Shown here piece by piece: positions 1 to 9,302 of a DNA stretch of 64,000 nt (its first letter is position 1; each line of letters starts with the position of its first letter). The translations under genes and the position numbers were made by a program. The notes beneath the pieces are model-generated. The model saw only the letters and a list, made by a program, of their open reading frames with translations. It was not told the origin of the DNA and ran no database searches. This DNA is from Bacillus marasmi (lineage in GTDB: Bacteria > Bacillota > Bacilli > Bacillales > Cytobacillaceae), in the NCBI RefSeq assembly GCF_902168435.1, contig NZ_LR656169.1, positions 236,787 to 300,786 of the forward strand. The letters are read 5' to 3'.

Positions 1-661
1 TTTTCATTGACATTTCTGGTGGATAAATATACGTATTACGCACCATGTATTCCTTTAAAATATCATTTTGAATTGTACCAGAAAGCTTTTCTTGGCTTAC
101 ACCTTGTTCTTCAGCAGTAACGATGTAAAAAGCCATAACTGGTAAAACGGCACCATTCATTGTCATTGATACTGACATTTGATCAAGTGGAATACCATTA
201 AACAATGTTTTCATATCTAAAATAGAATCAATTGCCACACCAGCTTTACCAACATCCCCAACTACACGAGGGTGGTCTGAATCATAACCGCGGTGGGTTG
301 CAAGGTCAAATGCAACAGATAGCCCTTTTTGACCCATTGCAAGGTTACGACGGTAGAACGCATTACTTTCTTCCGCAGTTGAGAAACCAGCGTATTGACG
401 AACAGTCCAAGGACGATTTACATACATTGTAGGATATGGTCCACGTGTGTATGGTGCTACCCCTGGTTTATCGTCAAGATGAGTCATGCCTTCTAAATCA
501 TCTTTCGAATAAAGCGGTTTAACTTTAATATATTCGTTTGTTTCAAACAAAAGATCATCGATTGATTTTGCAACCTCTGCTTCTGCTTTTTTTTGCCACT
601 CTTGTTTTGTTGCTTCTTGATCTTTTAAAATATCAACATTTTTAAAATCTGGTTTTGTCAT
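1..661 (-). CDS. mutB: Methylmalonyl-CoA mutase large (alpha) subunit, N-terminal part
   Basis: The first 220 residues are visible; the gene runs off the left edge. It starts at ATG 661, five bases beyond the mutA stop, so the pair is one transcription unit. The visible part contains the mutase N-terminal signature (TRGPYPTMY, then [13 protein letters not shown]) that begins the substrate-binding TIM barrel. The enzyme interconverts (R)-methylmalonyl-CoA and succinyl-CoA with adenosylcobalamin in the cytoplasm. The family's C-terminal B12-binding domain lies outside the window. Identification is firm from the motifs and from the adjacent small subunit. Confidence 0.95.
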   Translation of the reverse strand, partial: MTKPDFKNVDILKDQEATKQEWQKKAEAEVAKSIDDLLFETNEYIKVKPLYSKDDLEGMTHLDDKPGVAPYTRGPYPTMYVNRPWTVRQYAGFSTAEESNAFYRRNLAMGQKGLSVAFDLATHRGYDSDHPRVVGDVGKAGVAIDSILDMKTLFNGIPLDQMSVSMTMNGAVLPVMAFYIVTAEEQGVSQEKLSGTIQNDILKEYMVRNTYIYPPEMSMK

Positions 662-666
662 TGTTA

Positions 667-2499
667 TTACACCTCCATTTCATCAAGCAGCTGTGCTAAT
701 GTTTGGTAGCAGTTGCTCTTCACAGTGATAAAATCTCTAATACCGGCAGTTTTCCACTCAGTTTCATTTTCAAGAGCACCGGCAATGTAGAATGTCGCAG
801 CAGGATTTTGCTCCTTAAGCTTAGCAACTAGCTCTGCACCAAATTCATTGTATTGGTCATTGCTTCCGCAAATGCAATAATGACTAACTGGTGTACCACT
901 TACAAAAGCAACAGCTGATTCGATGGAATCGACTGCATCACTTTTTACTGTCTTAATTCCTCCAGGAGCAACAAAGCCAGTAATAAAATCAGCGCGTGCT
1001 TTATGATTTTTTAATTCGCCTAAGCAAATTAAGCCAATAGTAGGTTCTGCTACTAATTTTTCAGCACGGCTACGTAATACTTCATAAGGCTGTGCTAAAC
1101 GCTCTTGAGCAATGGTTTGGAAAGAACCATCTTGTTTAGCAGCGTTAGCTTCTTGTACTTGAAGTGGCTCTTCTGCAAGGTTAGCGTAAATATTTGTTCC
1201 GATAATACTTTGTTTGCGAGTGAAAATATCCTTTTGACGTTTTTCTTTAACTGCTTGAATTTGCTCTTGCAGCCAATTTGAACGTAACGCAGACACAAGT
1301 CCACCTTTTTCATCAATTTCAAGGAATAAGGCCCATGCTTTTTCTGCAAGCTCATTTGTTAATGATTCAATGTACCATGAGCCACCTGCTGGATCGACAA
1401 CATTTTTCAAATGTGCTTCTTCCTTAAGAACCAATTGAATGTTACGAGCAATCCGGTCAGAGAATCCATTCACTTTTCCTTCTGGCTCATTGAATGGACT
1501 TACATGCAAGTACTGGATGCCACCAAGGATTGCTGCAAATGCCTCATTACCTGCTCTTAGTAGGTTTACATATGGGTCATATTTTGTTTTTGTATATGGA
1601 GATGTTTCTGCTGAAATCACCAATTTACGCAACTCTGGAGCCACTGCATATGCCTCCGTTAATTTGCTCCATAGGAGTCTTGCAGCACGTAGCTTAGCCA
1701 TTTCCATGAAGAAATTTGAACCAATCGCAAACTTAAACACCATTTTTTCAAGAATGTGTTCGATGCTTAATCCTCGTTCAGATAGTTTCTCAATATGCTC
1801 AACACCTGTTGCTAAGCTGATAGCCAGTTCCTGAACTGCGTTTGCTCCACCATTATGATATGGAGTTGTGTCAACTAGAATTGTCTTTAGATTTGGTAAT
1901 TTTTCAGCATTGTAGCTGATTGTTTTCGCCCATTGATCATAAGCTGTATCGATATCAGCACCAGTTTCTACTGCAACTGCAATCGGGTCTAAACCAATAA
2001 AACCGCAAACATCTTCAATTTTCCCTTTTTCCTCAGCTAATTGTTGAACTAGAGTTAATAGGTCAGCCTGATAATGCTTTGCATTTACGCTGAATGGATA
2101 TGACGCAAAAACATCAGTTAGGATATTTGGGATTTCCAATAATACTTTTTCTGACAACTCAAATGAAATGGCAGTTTGCCCTTTCTGAAATGATGTAATT
2201 AACATCTCTTTCATTTCATCAACGTTTCCTGCTGGAATTGTCTGTGCTACCTTCCATTCATTTGTTGCATATCCAAGCGGATTAATACCGCGACGATAAT
2301 CTTCAAAACCTGGAATTTCTGAAACGACTTTGTTTTCTAAGTCTTCTTTTGTATAAAGTGGTTTTAAGCGAATGTCTTCATATGTACTTCTGGATAGTGA
2401 ATCGACAGACTTGCCTTTTAAGCTTTCTTCGGCTTTTTGTTTCCACTCATCTGTTGATACCGGTGGAAATACGACGCTTTTCATTTCATTCATACTCAT
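667..2499 (-). CDS. mutA: Methylmalonyl-CoA mutase small (beta) subunit
   Basis: A 610-residue mutase subunit that pairs with the downstream large subunit for propionate and odd-chain or branched-chain catabolism. It has the mutase barrel (for example [18 protein letters not shown] and [10 protein letters not shown]) and a degenerate C-terminal cobalamin-type domain that lacks the DxHxxG cobalt-ligand motif. This is usual for the structural small subunit. I chose ATG 2499. A longer frame exists from TTG 2538, but the strong purine-rich ribosome site at about 2526-2536 lies inside that extension and instead fits a 9-codon leader that overlaps ATG 2499. An alternative start is ATG 2493. Confidence 0.9.
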   Translation of the reverse strand: MSMNEMKSVVFPPVSTDEWKQKAEESLKGKSVDSLSRSTYEDIRLKPLYTKEDLENKVVSEIPGFEDYRRGINPLGYATNEWKVAQTIPAGNVDEMKEMLITSFQKGQTAISFELSEKVLLEIPNILTDVFASYPFSVNAKHYQADLLTLVQQLAEEKGKIEDVCGFIGLDPIAVAVETGADIDTAYDQWAKTISYNAEKLPNLKTILVDTTPYHNGGANAVQELAISLATGVEHIEKLSERGLSIEHILEKMVFKFAIGSNFFMEMAKLRAARLLWSKLTEAYAVAPELRKLVISAETSPYTKTKYDPYVNLLRAGNEAFAAILGGIQYLHVSPFNEPEGKVNGFSDRIARNIQLVLKEEAHLKNVVDPAGGSWYIESLTNELAEKAWALFLEIDEKGGLVSALRSNWLQEQIQAVKEKRQKDIFTRKQSIIGTNIYANLAEEPLQVQEANAAKQDGSFQTIAQERLAQPYEVLRSRAEKLVAEPTIGLICLGELKNHKARADFITGFVAPGGIKTVKSDAVDSIESAVAFVSGTPVSHYCICGSNDQYNEFGAELVAKLKEQNPAATFYIAGALENETEWKTAGIRDFITVKSNCYQTLAQLLDEMEV

Positions 2500-2525
2500 A
2501 AGCCGGCTGTCTCTGGGACAACCAT
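2496..2525 (-). other. Possible 9-codon leader peptide upstream of mutA
   Basis: ATG 2525 follows a GGAGGG ribosome site at about 5 nt spacing and encodes MVVPETAGL, ending in TGA 2498-2496, which overlaps the mutA ATG at 2499 (TTATGAGTATG). mutA itself has no ribosome site close to its ATG. This suggests translational coupling from the leader. The arrangement is read directly from the sequence; function is inferred. Confidence 0.4.
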
Positions 2526-2825
2526 CCCCTCCCTCCAATATTTGCTGAAACTAAATTTTAATAAAATTCTAATTATTCGGGCATCCCTTATTATTTTAGT
2601 ATATCCTGTCGAAACTGGCAATGTGAGAAACTCAGAAAGCAGAATTTTATTTTATTGTTTGTCAAATATTGGATAATAATGTAGACATATATTATATAGA
2701 AGAACTTCAATGACCGCTTTAATTATTGCAAAATTTTACCAGTAATACATTTGTGATTTTTACAAATTCTAAAACTGATATTCAAATTTTGAATATCTCA
2801 TCCATCCTAACCACGAGGTGATAGT

Positions 2826-2978
2826 ATGAGTTATAAAGATCATTTAGATCCACACTCTAAGCTTTTTCACCACACTTGGACACGGCCAAAACATTTAAAT
2901 TCGCAGGTAAATGGTCAAACAAAGCGAACGCTAAATACGATTATTGCGAGAAGTAATGCGAAAGCCCACCATTGGTAG
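2826..2978 (+). CDS. Small YpzG-like protein
   Basis: A 50-residue, His/Lys/Arg-rich protein (starts MSYKDHLDPHSKLFHHTW, contains SQVNGQT and ends NAKAHHW). It has a GAGGTG ribosome site 5 nt before ATG 2826 and a factor-independent terminator directly after the stop. The length and the central SQVNGxT motif match my memory of the uncharacterised Bacillus YpzG family. It has no signal peptide or membrane segment. It is the only plus-strand gene in this part and is transcribed convergently with the bkd operon. The function is unknown; the family assignment is moderately sure. Confidence 0.7.
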   Translation: MSYKDHLDPHSKLFHHTWTRPKHLNSQVNGQTKRTLNTIIARSNAKAHHW

Positions 2979-3006
2979 GATGCCCATGAATTGAATCAAT
3001 TGGGGG

Positions 3007-3043
3007 AAAGCTGGCTTTTCCATAGGAAAAGTCAGCTTTTTTT
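3007..3043 (+). terminator. Rho-independent terminator of the YpzG-like gene
   Basis: A near-perfect stem, AAGCTGGCTTTTCC with GGAAAAGTCAGCTT, has a 3-nt loop and runs into a T tract. It lies 28 nt after the small gene's stop. Confidence 0.85.
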
Positions 3044-3057
3044 AGTTAACGACAAAG

Positions 3058-3093
3058 AAAAGCTGTTGCGGACCAAATTCCGCAACAGCTTTA
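3058..3093 (-). terminator. Rho-independent terminator of the bkd operon
   Basis: A perfect 12-bp stem (AAGCTGTTGCGG at 3060-3071 with its complement at 3080-3091) lies just past the bkdB stop. It is followed on the minus strand by TTTTCTTTG. It faces the terminator of the convergent small gene, so the two units are insulated. Confidence 0.85.
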
Positions 3094-3096
3094 GTA

Positions 3097-4419
3097 TTAA
3101 TAAATGGATGTATTTTCCTTTGACATATTTTCAAGTATCCCTTTTAAATGTGCGAGGAATTTTCCACAAATCAGTCCATCAAGAACGCGATGGTCAAGCG
3201 ATAAACAAAGATTCACCATGTCGCGAATGGCAATCATATGATCGTGAAAGACCACCGGACGTTTGATAATGGATTCGACTTGTAAAATCGCTGCCTGTGG
3301 GTAGTTAATGATTCCCATTGACTGTACCGATCCAAATGAACCTGTATTATTAACAGTGAAGGTTCCGCCGCTCATATCATCAGTCGTTAATTTTCCAGAG
3401 CGAGTTTTGTTGGCAAACTCCGAAATTTCTCGAGCGATTCCCTTGATTGATTTTTCATCAGCATGTTTAATCACTGGGACGAACAATGCATTATCGGTCG
3501 CTACTGCAATTGAAACATTGATTTCTTTTCTCTGGATAATTTTATCCCCTGCCCAGGTTGAATTTAGCTCAGGAAAAGCTTTGAGGGCTTGGGCAATAGC
3601 TTTAACAAAAAACGCAAAAAATGTGAGATTAAAACCTTCCTTTTGTTTGAATTCGTCCTTAAGTGAGTTACGATATGCCACTACATTCGAAACATCAGCT
3701 TCAATCATCATCCATGCATGCGGGATTTCCTGCTTGCTGCGGACCATATTAGACGCTATCGCTTTTCGGATACTAGAAACGGGTAATTCAATGTCTCCTG
3801 TTGAAAATGTAGTAGGTTTTATTTTTTGCAGACCTTGTTGCTCGCTATCATTAGGCTGAACTGCGATTACATTTTCTCGAGTTTTAGTAGCGATGTGTGC
3901 TTCGTTTGGGGTTGTTCCCGCTTCAATGAGTTTTAAAATATCTTTTCTGGTAATTCGACCTTCGGCACCTGTGCCTTTAACTTGGTTCAAATCGATTCCG
4001 TGCTCCTGGGATAGCTTTAAGACAGCCGGTGAGTAGCGGACTTTTAAATTTTGTGTAGCTGCAGAAGCATTTGCTGGAGCAACTGCTAGTCGGGCGGCGA
4101 TTGTTTTTGCGGTTGTAGTGATTGAATCAGCCTTGGTATCATCGTTGCGCCTGTTGGAGGAAGAAGTTTCTGAAACTCCATCGACTTCAATCGTACAAAT
4201 GATTTCCCCGACAGAAAAGGTATCACCTTCAGCAGCGATTAACTCTTTAATGACACCTGCAAAGGAGGATGGGATTTCCGCATTTACTTTATCTGTCATG
4301 ACCTCTGCTAAAGGATCATACTTTTTGACATTGTCCCCCTCCTTGACCAGCCACCGACTAATCGTGCCTTCGGTGACACTTTCACCAAGCTTAGGCATTT
4401 TGATGTTTTCAATACTCAA
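3097..4419 (-). CDS. bkdB: Branched-chain keto-acid dehydrogenase E2 (dihydrolipoyl transacylase)
   Basis: A 440-residue E2 that carries acyl groups on lipoate to CoA in the branched-chain 2-oxoacid dehydrogenase complex. The N-terminal lipoyl domain has the acceptor Lys44 in MTDKVNAE. A peripheral subunit-binding domain lies near 127-163 (RYSPAVLKLSQEHGIDL, GTGAEGRITRKDI). The C-terminal catalytic domain ends with DHRVLDG (His410, Asp414). Translation starts at TTG 4419 behind an AAGGAGGAG site. It is the last gene of the bkd operon, separated from bkdAB by a 165-bp spacer of short tandem repeats. Lipoylation could depend on lipM, also in this window. Confidence 0.95.
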   Translation of the reverse strand: MSIENIKMPKLGESVTEGTISRWLVKEGDNVKKYDPLAEVMTDKVNAEIPSSFAGVIKELIAAEGDTFSVGEIICTIEVDGVSETSSSNRRNDDTKADSITTTAKTIAARLAVAPANASAATQNLKVRYSPAVLKLSQEHGIDLNQVKGTGAEGRITRKDILKLIEAGTTPNEAHIATKTRENVIAVQPNDSEQQGLQKIKPTTFSTGDIELPVSSIRKAIASNMVRSKQEIPHAWMMIEADVSNVVAYRNSLKDEFKQKEGFNLTFFAFFVKAIAQALKAFPELNSTWAGDKIIQRKEINVSIAVATDNALFVPVIKHADEKSIKGIAREISEFANKTRSGKLTTDDMSGGTFTVNNTGSFGSVQSMGIINYPQAAILQVESIIKRPVVFHDHMIAIRDMVNLCLSLDHRVLDGLICGKFLAHLKGILENMSKENTSIY

Positions 4420-4456
4420 GGATTGACTCCTCCTTTTACTAGCTCAAAATTGAGGT

Positions 4457-4575
4457 TTACTTGCCATTTTTTCGGATTACTTGCCAAAATGAAAGATTTA
4501 CTTGCCATTTTCCTGAACTACTTGCCAAAATGAAAGATTTACTTGCCAAAATGAAAGATTTACTTGCCAAATGAG
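4457..4575. repeat. Six tandem 20-21 bp repeats between bkdAB and bkdB
   Basis: The core TACTTGCCA (preceded by T, or C in one copy) recurs with unit starts near 4457, 4477, 4498, 4518, 4539 and 4560, giving periods of 20, 21, 20, 21 and 21. Three units share TTGCCAAAATGAAAGAT almost exactly. The array fills the gap between two genes of one operon, so it should be transcribed as repeated GGCAAGTA elements. Confidence 0.85.
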
Positions 4576-4584
4576 TGAATTCCA

Positions 4585-5568
4585 TCAAAATTCCGCAAGC
4601 TCTCGCATCGCTTTTTCCACTTTTTCAGGGTTCACCATAAAGAATTTTTCCATTGTTGGAGCATATGGCATCGCGGGCACATCAGGTCCAGCAAGACGTT
4701 TGATTGGCGCATCCAAATCAAATAGGCAATGCTCGGCAATAATTGCCGCCACCTCACTCAACACACTACCTTCCTTGTTATCCTCGGTAATAAGAAGCAC
4801 CTTCCCTGTTTTAGACGCCGCATCAATAATCGCTTCTTGGTCAAGCGGGTATACAGTGCGTAAATCTAAAATATGTGCTGATATTCCTTCACTGGCTAGA
4901 CGTTCAGCTGCTTGGAGAGCAAAATGAACACATAGTCCATAAGTGATGACGGTAATGTCTTCACCCTCACGCTTCACATCTGCTTTACCAATTGGCAATG
5001 TATAATCATGAGTTGGGACTTCTCCCTTAATCATTCGATAGGCTCGTTTATGCTCGAAAAATAAAACCGGGTCATTGTCACGAATGGCTGCTTTTAGCAA
5101 CCCTTTAACATCATATGGTGTAGACGGCATAACAATTTTTAAACCAGGTTGATTCGCAAAAACGGCTTCAACTGACTGTGAGTGGTAAAGGGCACCGTGA
5201 ATCCCACCACCATAAGGTGCCCGGATTACAATCGGACAGTTCCAATCATTATTTGAGCGATAACGAATTCTTGCCGCTTCGGAGATAATTTGATTGACAG
5301 CCGGCATAATAAAATCGGCAAACTGCATTTCGGCTATTGGCCGCATCCCGTACATCGCAGCGCCGATCCCCACCCCTGCTATCGCTGATTCAGCTAAAGG
5401 GGTATCAATGACTCGAGCCTCACCAAACTGTTCATATAATCCTTGAGTGGCTTTGAATACACCACCTTTTAGACCAACATCCTCCCCAAGAACAAACACT
5501 TTAGAATCCCGCTCCATTTCCTCACGGATCGCCATTGTGACTGCATCTATATATGAAATAATCGCCAT
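4585..5568 (-). CDS. bkdAB: Branched-chain keto-acid dehydrogenase E1 beta subunit
   Basis: A 327-residue transketolase-like beta subunit of the thiamine-dependent E1 decarboxylase. The pyrimidine-binding domain (MAIISYIDAVTMAIREEM, then GEDVGLKGGVFKATQGL) is followed by the C-terminal transketolase domain (ITYGLCVHFALQAAERL). Length and start match the family. It follows bkdAA by 12 nt and has a GGGGGAAGG ribosome site. With BkdAA it oxidatively decarboxylates the keto acids of valine, leucine and isoleucine, which supplies branched-chain acyl-CoA primers for membrane lipids. Confidence 0.95.
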   Translation of the reverse strand: MAIISYIDAVTMAIREEMERDSKVFVLGEDVGLKGGVFKATQGLYEQFGEARVIDTPLAESAIAGVGIGAAMYGMRPIAEMQFADFIMPAVNQIISEAARIRYRSNNDWNCPIVIRAPYGGGIHGALYHSQSVEAVFANQPGLKIVMPSTPYDVKGLLKAAIRDNDPVLFFEHKRAYRMIKGEVPTHDYTLPIGKADVKREGEDITVITYGLCVHFALQAAERLASEGISAHILDLRTVYPLDQEAIIDAASKTGKVLLITEDNKEGSVLSEVAAIIAEHCLFDLDAPIKRLAGPDVPAMPYAPTMEKFFMVNPEKVEKAMRELAEF

Positions 5569-5580
5569 CTTCCTTCCCCC

Positions 5581-6576
5581 TTACTCCTTCTCATATACGT
5601 ATTTCAAAGCATGCTCAGGTTCTGCATAAGGTGCGAGTTCTGCGTAATCCGTAGCCTTATCGACAACACTTATGATTTGGTCGTTGATCTCTCTTTCGAG
5701 AACATCATTGAGAACACCAACTGCTTTTAAATATGAACAGAAAGTTAAAAGTGGATCCTTTGTTTTCGCTTCGGCGACTTCGTCCTGAGCACGGTAAGCT
5801 CGGTCATCATCATCAGAGGAATGGGGAGTTAAGCGATAGGATACGGTTTCGATTAAGGTTGGTCCCTCGCCACGCCGTGCTCGATCTGCAGCGGCTTTTA
5901 CGACACGATAAACTTCAAGTGGATCATTGCCATCAACAGTATAACCTGGCATCCCATAGCCAATCGCACGGTCCGACACCCTTTCACAAGCTAATTGCTT
6001 TGAGAGCGGGACAGAAATAGCGTATTTATTGTTTTCGCACATAAAAATAACCGGAAGCTTATGCACACCCGCAAAGTTTGCACCTTCGTGAAAGTCACCT
6101 TGATTAGAGGAGCCTTCACCGAAGGTCACAAAGGTAACAAGGTCTCGCTGCTCCATTTTTCCTGCGAGAGCCACCCCAACTGCATGAGGTACTTGAGTTG
6201 TAACAGGAGATGAACCCGTTATAATTCTGTTTTTCTTTTGCCCGAAATGTCCCGGCATTTGGCGACCACCTGAGTTAGGGTCCTCAAGTTTCGCAAATCC
6301 AGACAGCATGATTTCAGTTGCAGTCATACCAAAGGTTAAAACAACACCAAGATCGCGATAATATGGAAGGATATAATCTTTATTTTTATCAAGTGCAAAG
6401 GCCGCACCTACTTGCGCCGCTTCTTGACCTTGGCAGGAAATAACAAATGGGATTTTCCCTGCACGGTTTAATAGCCACATCCGTTCATCTATTCGTCGTG
6501 CCAACAGCATCGTTTTATACATCTCCAAAACTTGCGCATCAGTTAAACCAAGTTCTTGATGACGTTTTCCGACCAT
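5581..6576 (-). CDS. bkdAA: Branched-chain keto-acid dehydrogenase E1 alpha subunit
   Basis: A 331-residue E1 alpha subunit. The thiamine diphosphate region is seen in FGEGSSNQGDFHEGANFA followed by ENNKYAIS, and the family loop in YRLTPHSSDDDD. The start ATG 6576 has a strong AGGAGGTAA site. It sits between lpdV (33-nt gap) and bkdAB (12-nt gap) and is read as part of the same operon. Confidence 0.95.
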   Translation of the reverse strand: MVGKRHQELGLTDAQVLEMYKTMLLARRIDERMWLLNRAGKIPFVISCQGQEAAQVGAAFALDKNKDYILPYYRDLGVVLTFGMTATEIMLSGFAKLEDPNSGGRQMPGHFGQKKNRIITGSSPVTTQVPHAVGVALAGKMEQRDLVTFVTFGEGSSNQGDFHEGANFAGVHKLPVIFMCENNKYAISVPLSKQLACERVSDRAIGYGMPGYTVDGNDPLEVYRVVKAAADRARRGEGPTLIETVSYRLTPHSSDDDDRAYRAQDEVAEAKTKDPLLTFCSYLKAVGVLNDVLEREINDQIISVVDKATDYAELAPYAEPEHALKYVYEKE

Positions 6577-6609
6577 AATTTTACCTCCTAAAACTCATTT
6601 TTCAATTGC

Positions 6610-8031
6610 TTAAGAATGCAGTGATTTCCCATCAACAGCAAGGGCTGCCTCAAACAGAGCTTCCGATAATGTGGGATGAGGATGGATGGTTTTGGCTACT
6701 TCCCAAGGCGTTGCATCCAAAACAAGCGCAAGCCCTGCCTCACTAATTAAATCCGTTACATGTGGACCAATCATATGGACACCTAAAATATCATTGGTCG
6801 TTTGATCGGCAATAATTTTAACAAAGCCATCGTATTCTCCGAAGACGAGCGCTTTGCCGATTGCTCGAAACGAAAACTTGCCAGTCTTCACCTCATGGCC
6901 ATTTTCTACACATTGAGCCTCGGTTAAGCCAACGCTCGCGACTTCGGGTTTGCTGTAAATACAGCGGGGTACAATTCTGTAATCCAGCGCCTCAGGTGTT
7001 AGACCTGCCATATGCTCCACGGCTATAATCCCTTCATTCGAGGCGACGTGGGCAAGTTGCAAACCTCCTATCACATCACCAATTGCATAAATATGTGATT
7101 CTTTCGTTTGAAAATGTGAATTTGTGGAGATGCAACCTTTTTCAATTTGGATTTCTGTATTTTCTAAACCAATCCCCTCGATATTCGCTTGCCTACCAAC
7201 AGATACAAGTAGCTTTTCCGCCTGAAAGGACTTTGTTTCTTGATTTATTTCAGCTGATATTTCGACCCCTTCCTCTTTCTCCAATGTTTCTGGAAGAACT
7301 CTAGCGTTCGTGACTATTTTTACCCCTTTTTTCTTCATGAACCGCTGCATTTCCCTTGAGATTTCTATATCCTCCGTCGGAAGAATTCGATCGGCGTATT
7401 CAATTACAGTTACTCCAACACCAAAATCAGATAACATTGATGCCCATTCAATCCCTATTACTCCACCTCCGACAATAATCATTGATTGGGGTAAAGCCTC
7501 CAACATTAGCGCTTCATCGGAAGACAGAACATAATGGCCATCAATGATAAGCCCTGGTAAAGAGCGAGGTCGTGATCCAGTTGCAATTAATACATGCTTT
7601 GGAAGGAGCATTTCGTTTTCTCTTCCATTTTTCATTTCAACAGAAATTGTACCAGGCATCGGCGAAAAAATAGATGGACCTAAAATACGCCCGAATCCTT
7701 CATAAACATCAATTTTTCCTTTTTTCATTAAATGCTGGATTCCTTTATATAATTGCTGAATGACGGCATTTTTTCGGGATTGGACCTTAGAAAAATCCAA
7801 GCTAACGCTGCTAGTAACGACACCATATTCCTCACTACGTTTCATTGTGGAATAGACCTCCGCGCTTCGTAAAAGCGCTTTACTAGGGATGCACCCAGAA
7901 TGGAGACAGGTCCCTCCAAGCTTCGCTTTTTCAACGATGGCAGTTTTTAAGCCAAGCTGCACGGCACGAATCGCGGCAACATAGCCGCCTGTACCTCCAC
8001 CTAAAACAACTAAATCATATTCTTCTGCCAA
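6610..8031 (-). CDS. lpdV: Dihydrolipoyl dehydrogenase (E3) of the bkd complex
   Basis: A 473-residue FAD disulfide reductase. It has an N-terminal FAD motif GGGTGGY (11-17), the redox pair Cys42 and Cys47 in GGTCLHSGCIPSK, an NAD-binding GGGVIGIEWASM segment, and the C-terminal HPHPTLSEA active-site dyad. It reoxidises dihydrolipoate on BkdB and passes electrons to NAD+. Its place between buk and bkdAA matches the B. subtilis operon, so I use lpdV rather than the pyruvate-complex paralogue. Confidence 0.94.
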   Translation of the reverse strand: MAEEYDLVVLGGGTGGYVAAIRAVQLGLKTAIVEKAKLGGTCLHSGCIPSKALLRSAEVYSTMKRSEEYGVVTSSVSLDFSKVQSRKNAVIQQLYKGIQHLMKKGKIDVYEGFGRILGPSIFSPMPGTISVEMKNGRENEMLLPKHVLIATGSRPRSLPGLIIDGHYVLSSDEALMLEALPQSMIIVGGGVIGIEWASMLSDFGVGVTVIEYADRILPTEDIEISREMQRFMKKKGVKIVTNARVLPETLEKEEGVEISAEINQETKSFQAEKLLVSVGRQANIEGIGLENTEIQIEKGCISTNSHFQTKESHIYAIGDVIGGLQLAHVASNEGIIAVEHMAGLTPEALDYRIVPRCIYSKPEVASVGLTEAQCVENGHEVKTGKFSFRAIGKALVFGEYDGFVKIIADQTTNDILGVHMIGPHVTDLISEAGLALVLDATPWEVAKTIHPHPTLSEALFEAALAVDGKSLHS

Positions 8032-8043
8032 AACGGTTCCTCC

Positions 8044-9159
8044 TTATCGCTCATGTACTGCTTTAAACGTTTCATCAGGATACTCTTTTGCTTCCTCTTC
8101 ACCGCGCAATACTCGTAATGCACCTTGTGCAAGGGACTGTAGCTCATTTTCACCAGGTACAACGAATACATCTGCAATCCATTTAATTCTATTGATAATC
8201 TCAGAAACTAAGCTTTCACAGACCGTTAAACCTCCAGTCAAAATAATCCCATCTATTTTACCTGCTAAAACCGTGCTTGCAGCTCCGATTTCTTTCGCAA
8301 TTTGGTAGGCCATTGCCGAAAAAATCAAGTTAGCTTGTTCATTACCATTTTTAATCAATTTTTCAACTTTTAATGCATCATTTGTCCCTAAATATCCTAC
8401 CAATCCACTCTGGCTAACCATTTTTTGATAAACCTCGTCTATGGAAACCTTATCCTTCGCGCATATTGCAATGAAATCACCAACCGGAATGGTACCTGCC
8501 CGTTCTAAACTAAATGGTCCTTCACCATTGAGAGCATTATTTACATCAATCACACGTCCCTGCCTATGAACCCCTACGGAAATACCAACACCTAAATGGG
8601 CCACGATTAGATTTACATCCTTGTATTCTTTGTCCATTTGCTTAGCAACCTTTCGTGCTGAAGCTTTTTGGTTTAGGGCATGAAAAATACTTTTGCGTTC
8701 GATTAATGGGAAACCGGAAATGCGAGCGATTGGTTCAAGCTCATCAACAACAACTGGATCAACGATAAAAGCAGGAATATTTAATCTCGAAGCTATCTCA
8801 TAGGCTAGAATTCCTCCCATATTAGAAGAATGCTGACCATTAAAGCCGTTGGATAAATCTTCGAGCATTCTCTTGTTCACGTTATAAGTGCCACCGTTAA
8901 TCGGTTTTAACAGCCCACCCCGTCCGCAAACAGCATCGAGCTTTGATAAATTTATTTCTCCATTGTCTAGTACTTCTAAAATACAATTAGTTCTTAATGA
9001 GATTTGTTCGATGAAAGAGTGAATTGGTTCAAAATCATATGATTCGTGGATAATTTTTTGTTCAAATAAGGGAACTTCATTTTCATAAATGCCAATGTTC
9101 GAGAATGTTGGCCCCGGATTAATGACAAGAATCCGATAACAATATTCATGTTTCATCAT
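8044..9159 (-). CDS. buk: Butyrate kinase (branched-chain fatty-acid kinase)
   Basis: A 371-residue acetokinase-family enzyme (N-terminal [15 protein letters not shown] phosphate-binding segment, [23 protein letters not shown]). It makes ATP from acyl phosphates released during branched-chain acid catabolism. It is the first gene after the sigma-54 promoter. In B. subtilis the order is bkdR-ptb-bcd-buk; here both ptb (phosphotransbutyrylase, which supplies the acyl phosphate) and bcd (leucine dehydrogenase) are missing from the locus. They may lie elsewhere. Start ATG 9159 or the adjacent ATG 9156, behind AGGAGG. Confidence 0.93.
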   Translation of the reverse strand: MMKHEYCYRILVINPGPTFSNIGIYENEVPLFEQKIIHESYDFEPIHSFIEQISLRTNCILEVLDNGEINLSKLDAVCGRGGLLKPINGGTYNVNKRMLEDLSNGFNGQHSSNMGGILAYEIASRLNIPAFIVDPVVVDELEPIARISGFPLIERKSIFHALNQKASARKVAKQMDKEYKDVNLIVAHLGVGISVGVHRQGRVIDVNNALNGEGPFSLERAGTIPVGDFIAICAKDKVSIDEVYQKMVSQSGLVGYLGTNDALKVEKLIKNGNEQANLIFSAMAYQIAKEIGAASTVLAGKIDGIILTGGLTVCESLVSEIINRIKWIADVFVVPGENELQSLAQGALRVLRGEEEAKEYPDETFKAVHER

Positions 9160-9201
9160 ATCCTCCTATAAAAGAGCCGCTGCTAAGTTTAACAAATATA
9201 T

Positions 9202-9217
9202 TGCAATTTTTATGCCA
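9202..9217 (-). promoter_or_regulatory. Sigma-54 (SigL) promoter of the bkd operon
   Basis: The minus strand reads TGGCATAAAAATTGCA, an almost ideal -24/-12 sigma-54 element (TGGCA-N6-TTGCA with the GG and GC spaced correctly). It lies 43 nt upstream of buk, directly downstream of the sigma-54 activator gene bkdR. This matches the known SigL/BkdR control of isoleucine and valine degradation in Bacillus. Confidence 0.88.
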
Positions 9218-9249
9218 TCGTTAAAATTGAGCTTTTGAGGTATAAAAGG

Positions 9250-9302
9250 AAAAATTGCCTGCAATATTTTGCAAAGCATGAAAAATATTGCAGGCAATTT
9301 TA
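9250..9302 (-). terminator. Long dyad overlapping the bkdR stop; terminator and possible activator site
   Basis: Arms of about 20 bp (AAAATTGCCTGCAATATTTT and its complement) flank a 10-nt loop, followed on the minus strand by TTTTTCC. It can terminate bkdR transcription. It also sits 33-85 bp upstream of the -24 element, where a sigma-54 activator would bind, so it could double as the BkdR upstream activating sequence. Confidence 0.7.

Noticed and set aside
2991-3266. Plus-strand reading frame over the YpzG-like gene terminator and the end of bkdB
   Set aside because: It crosses two terminators and is antisense to the conserved catalytic end of bkdB.
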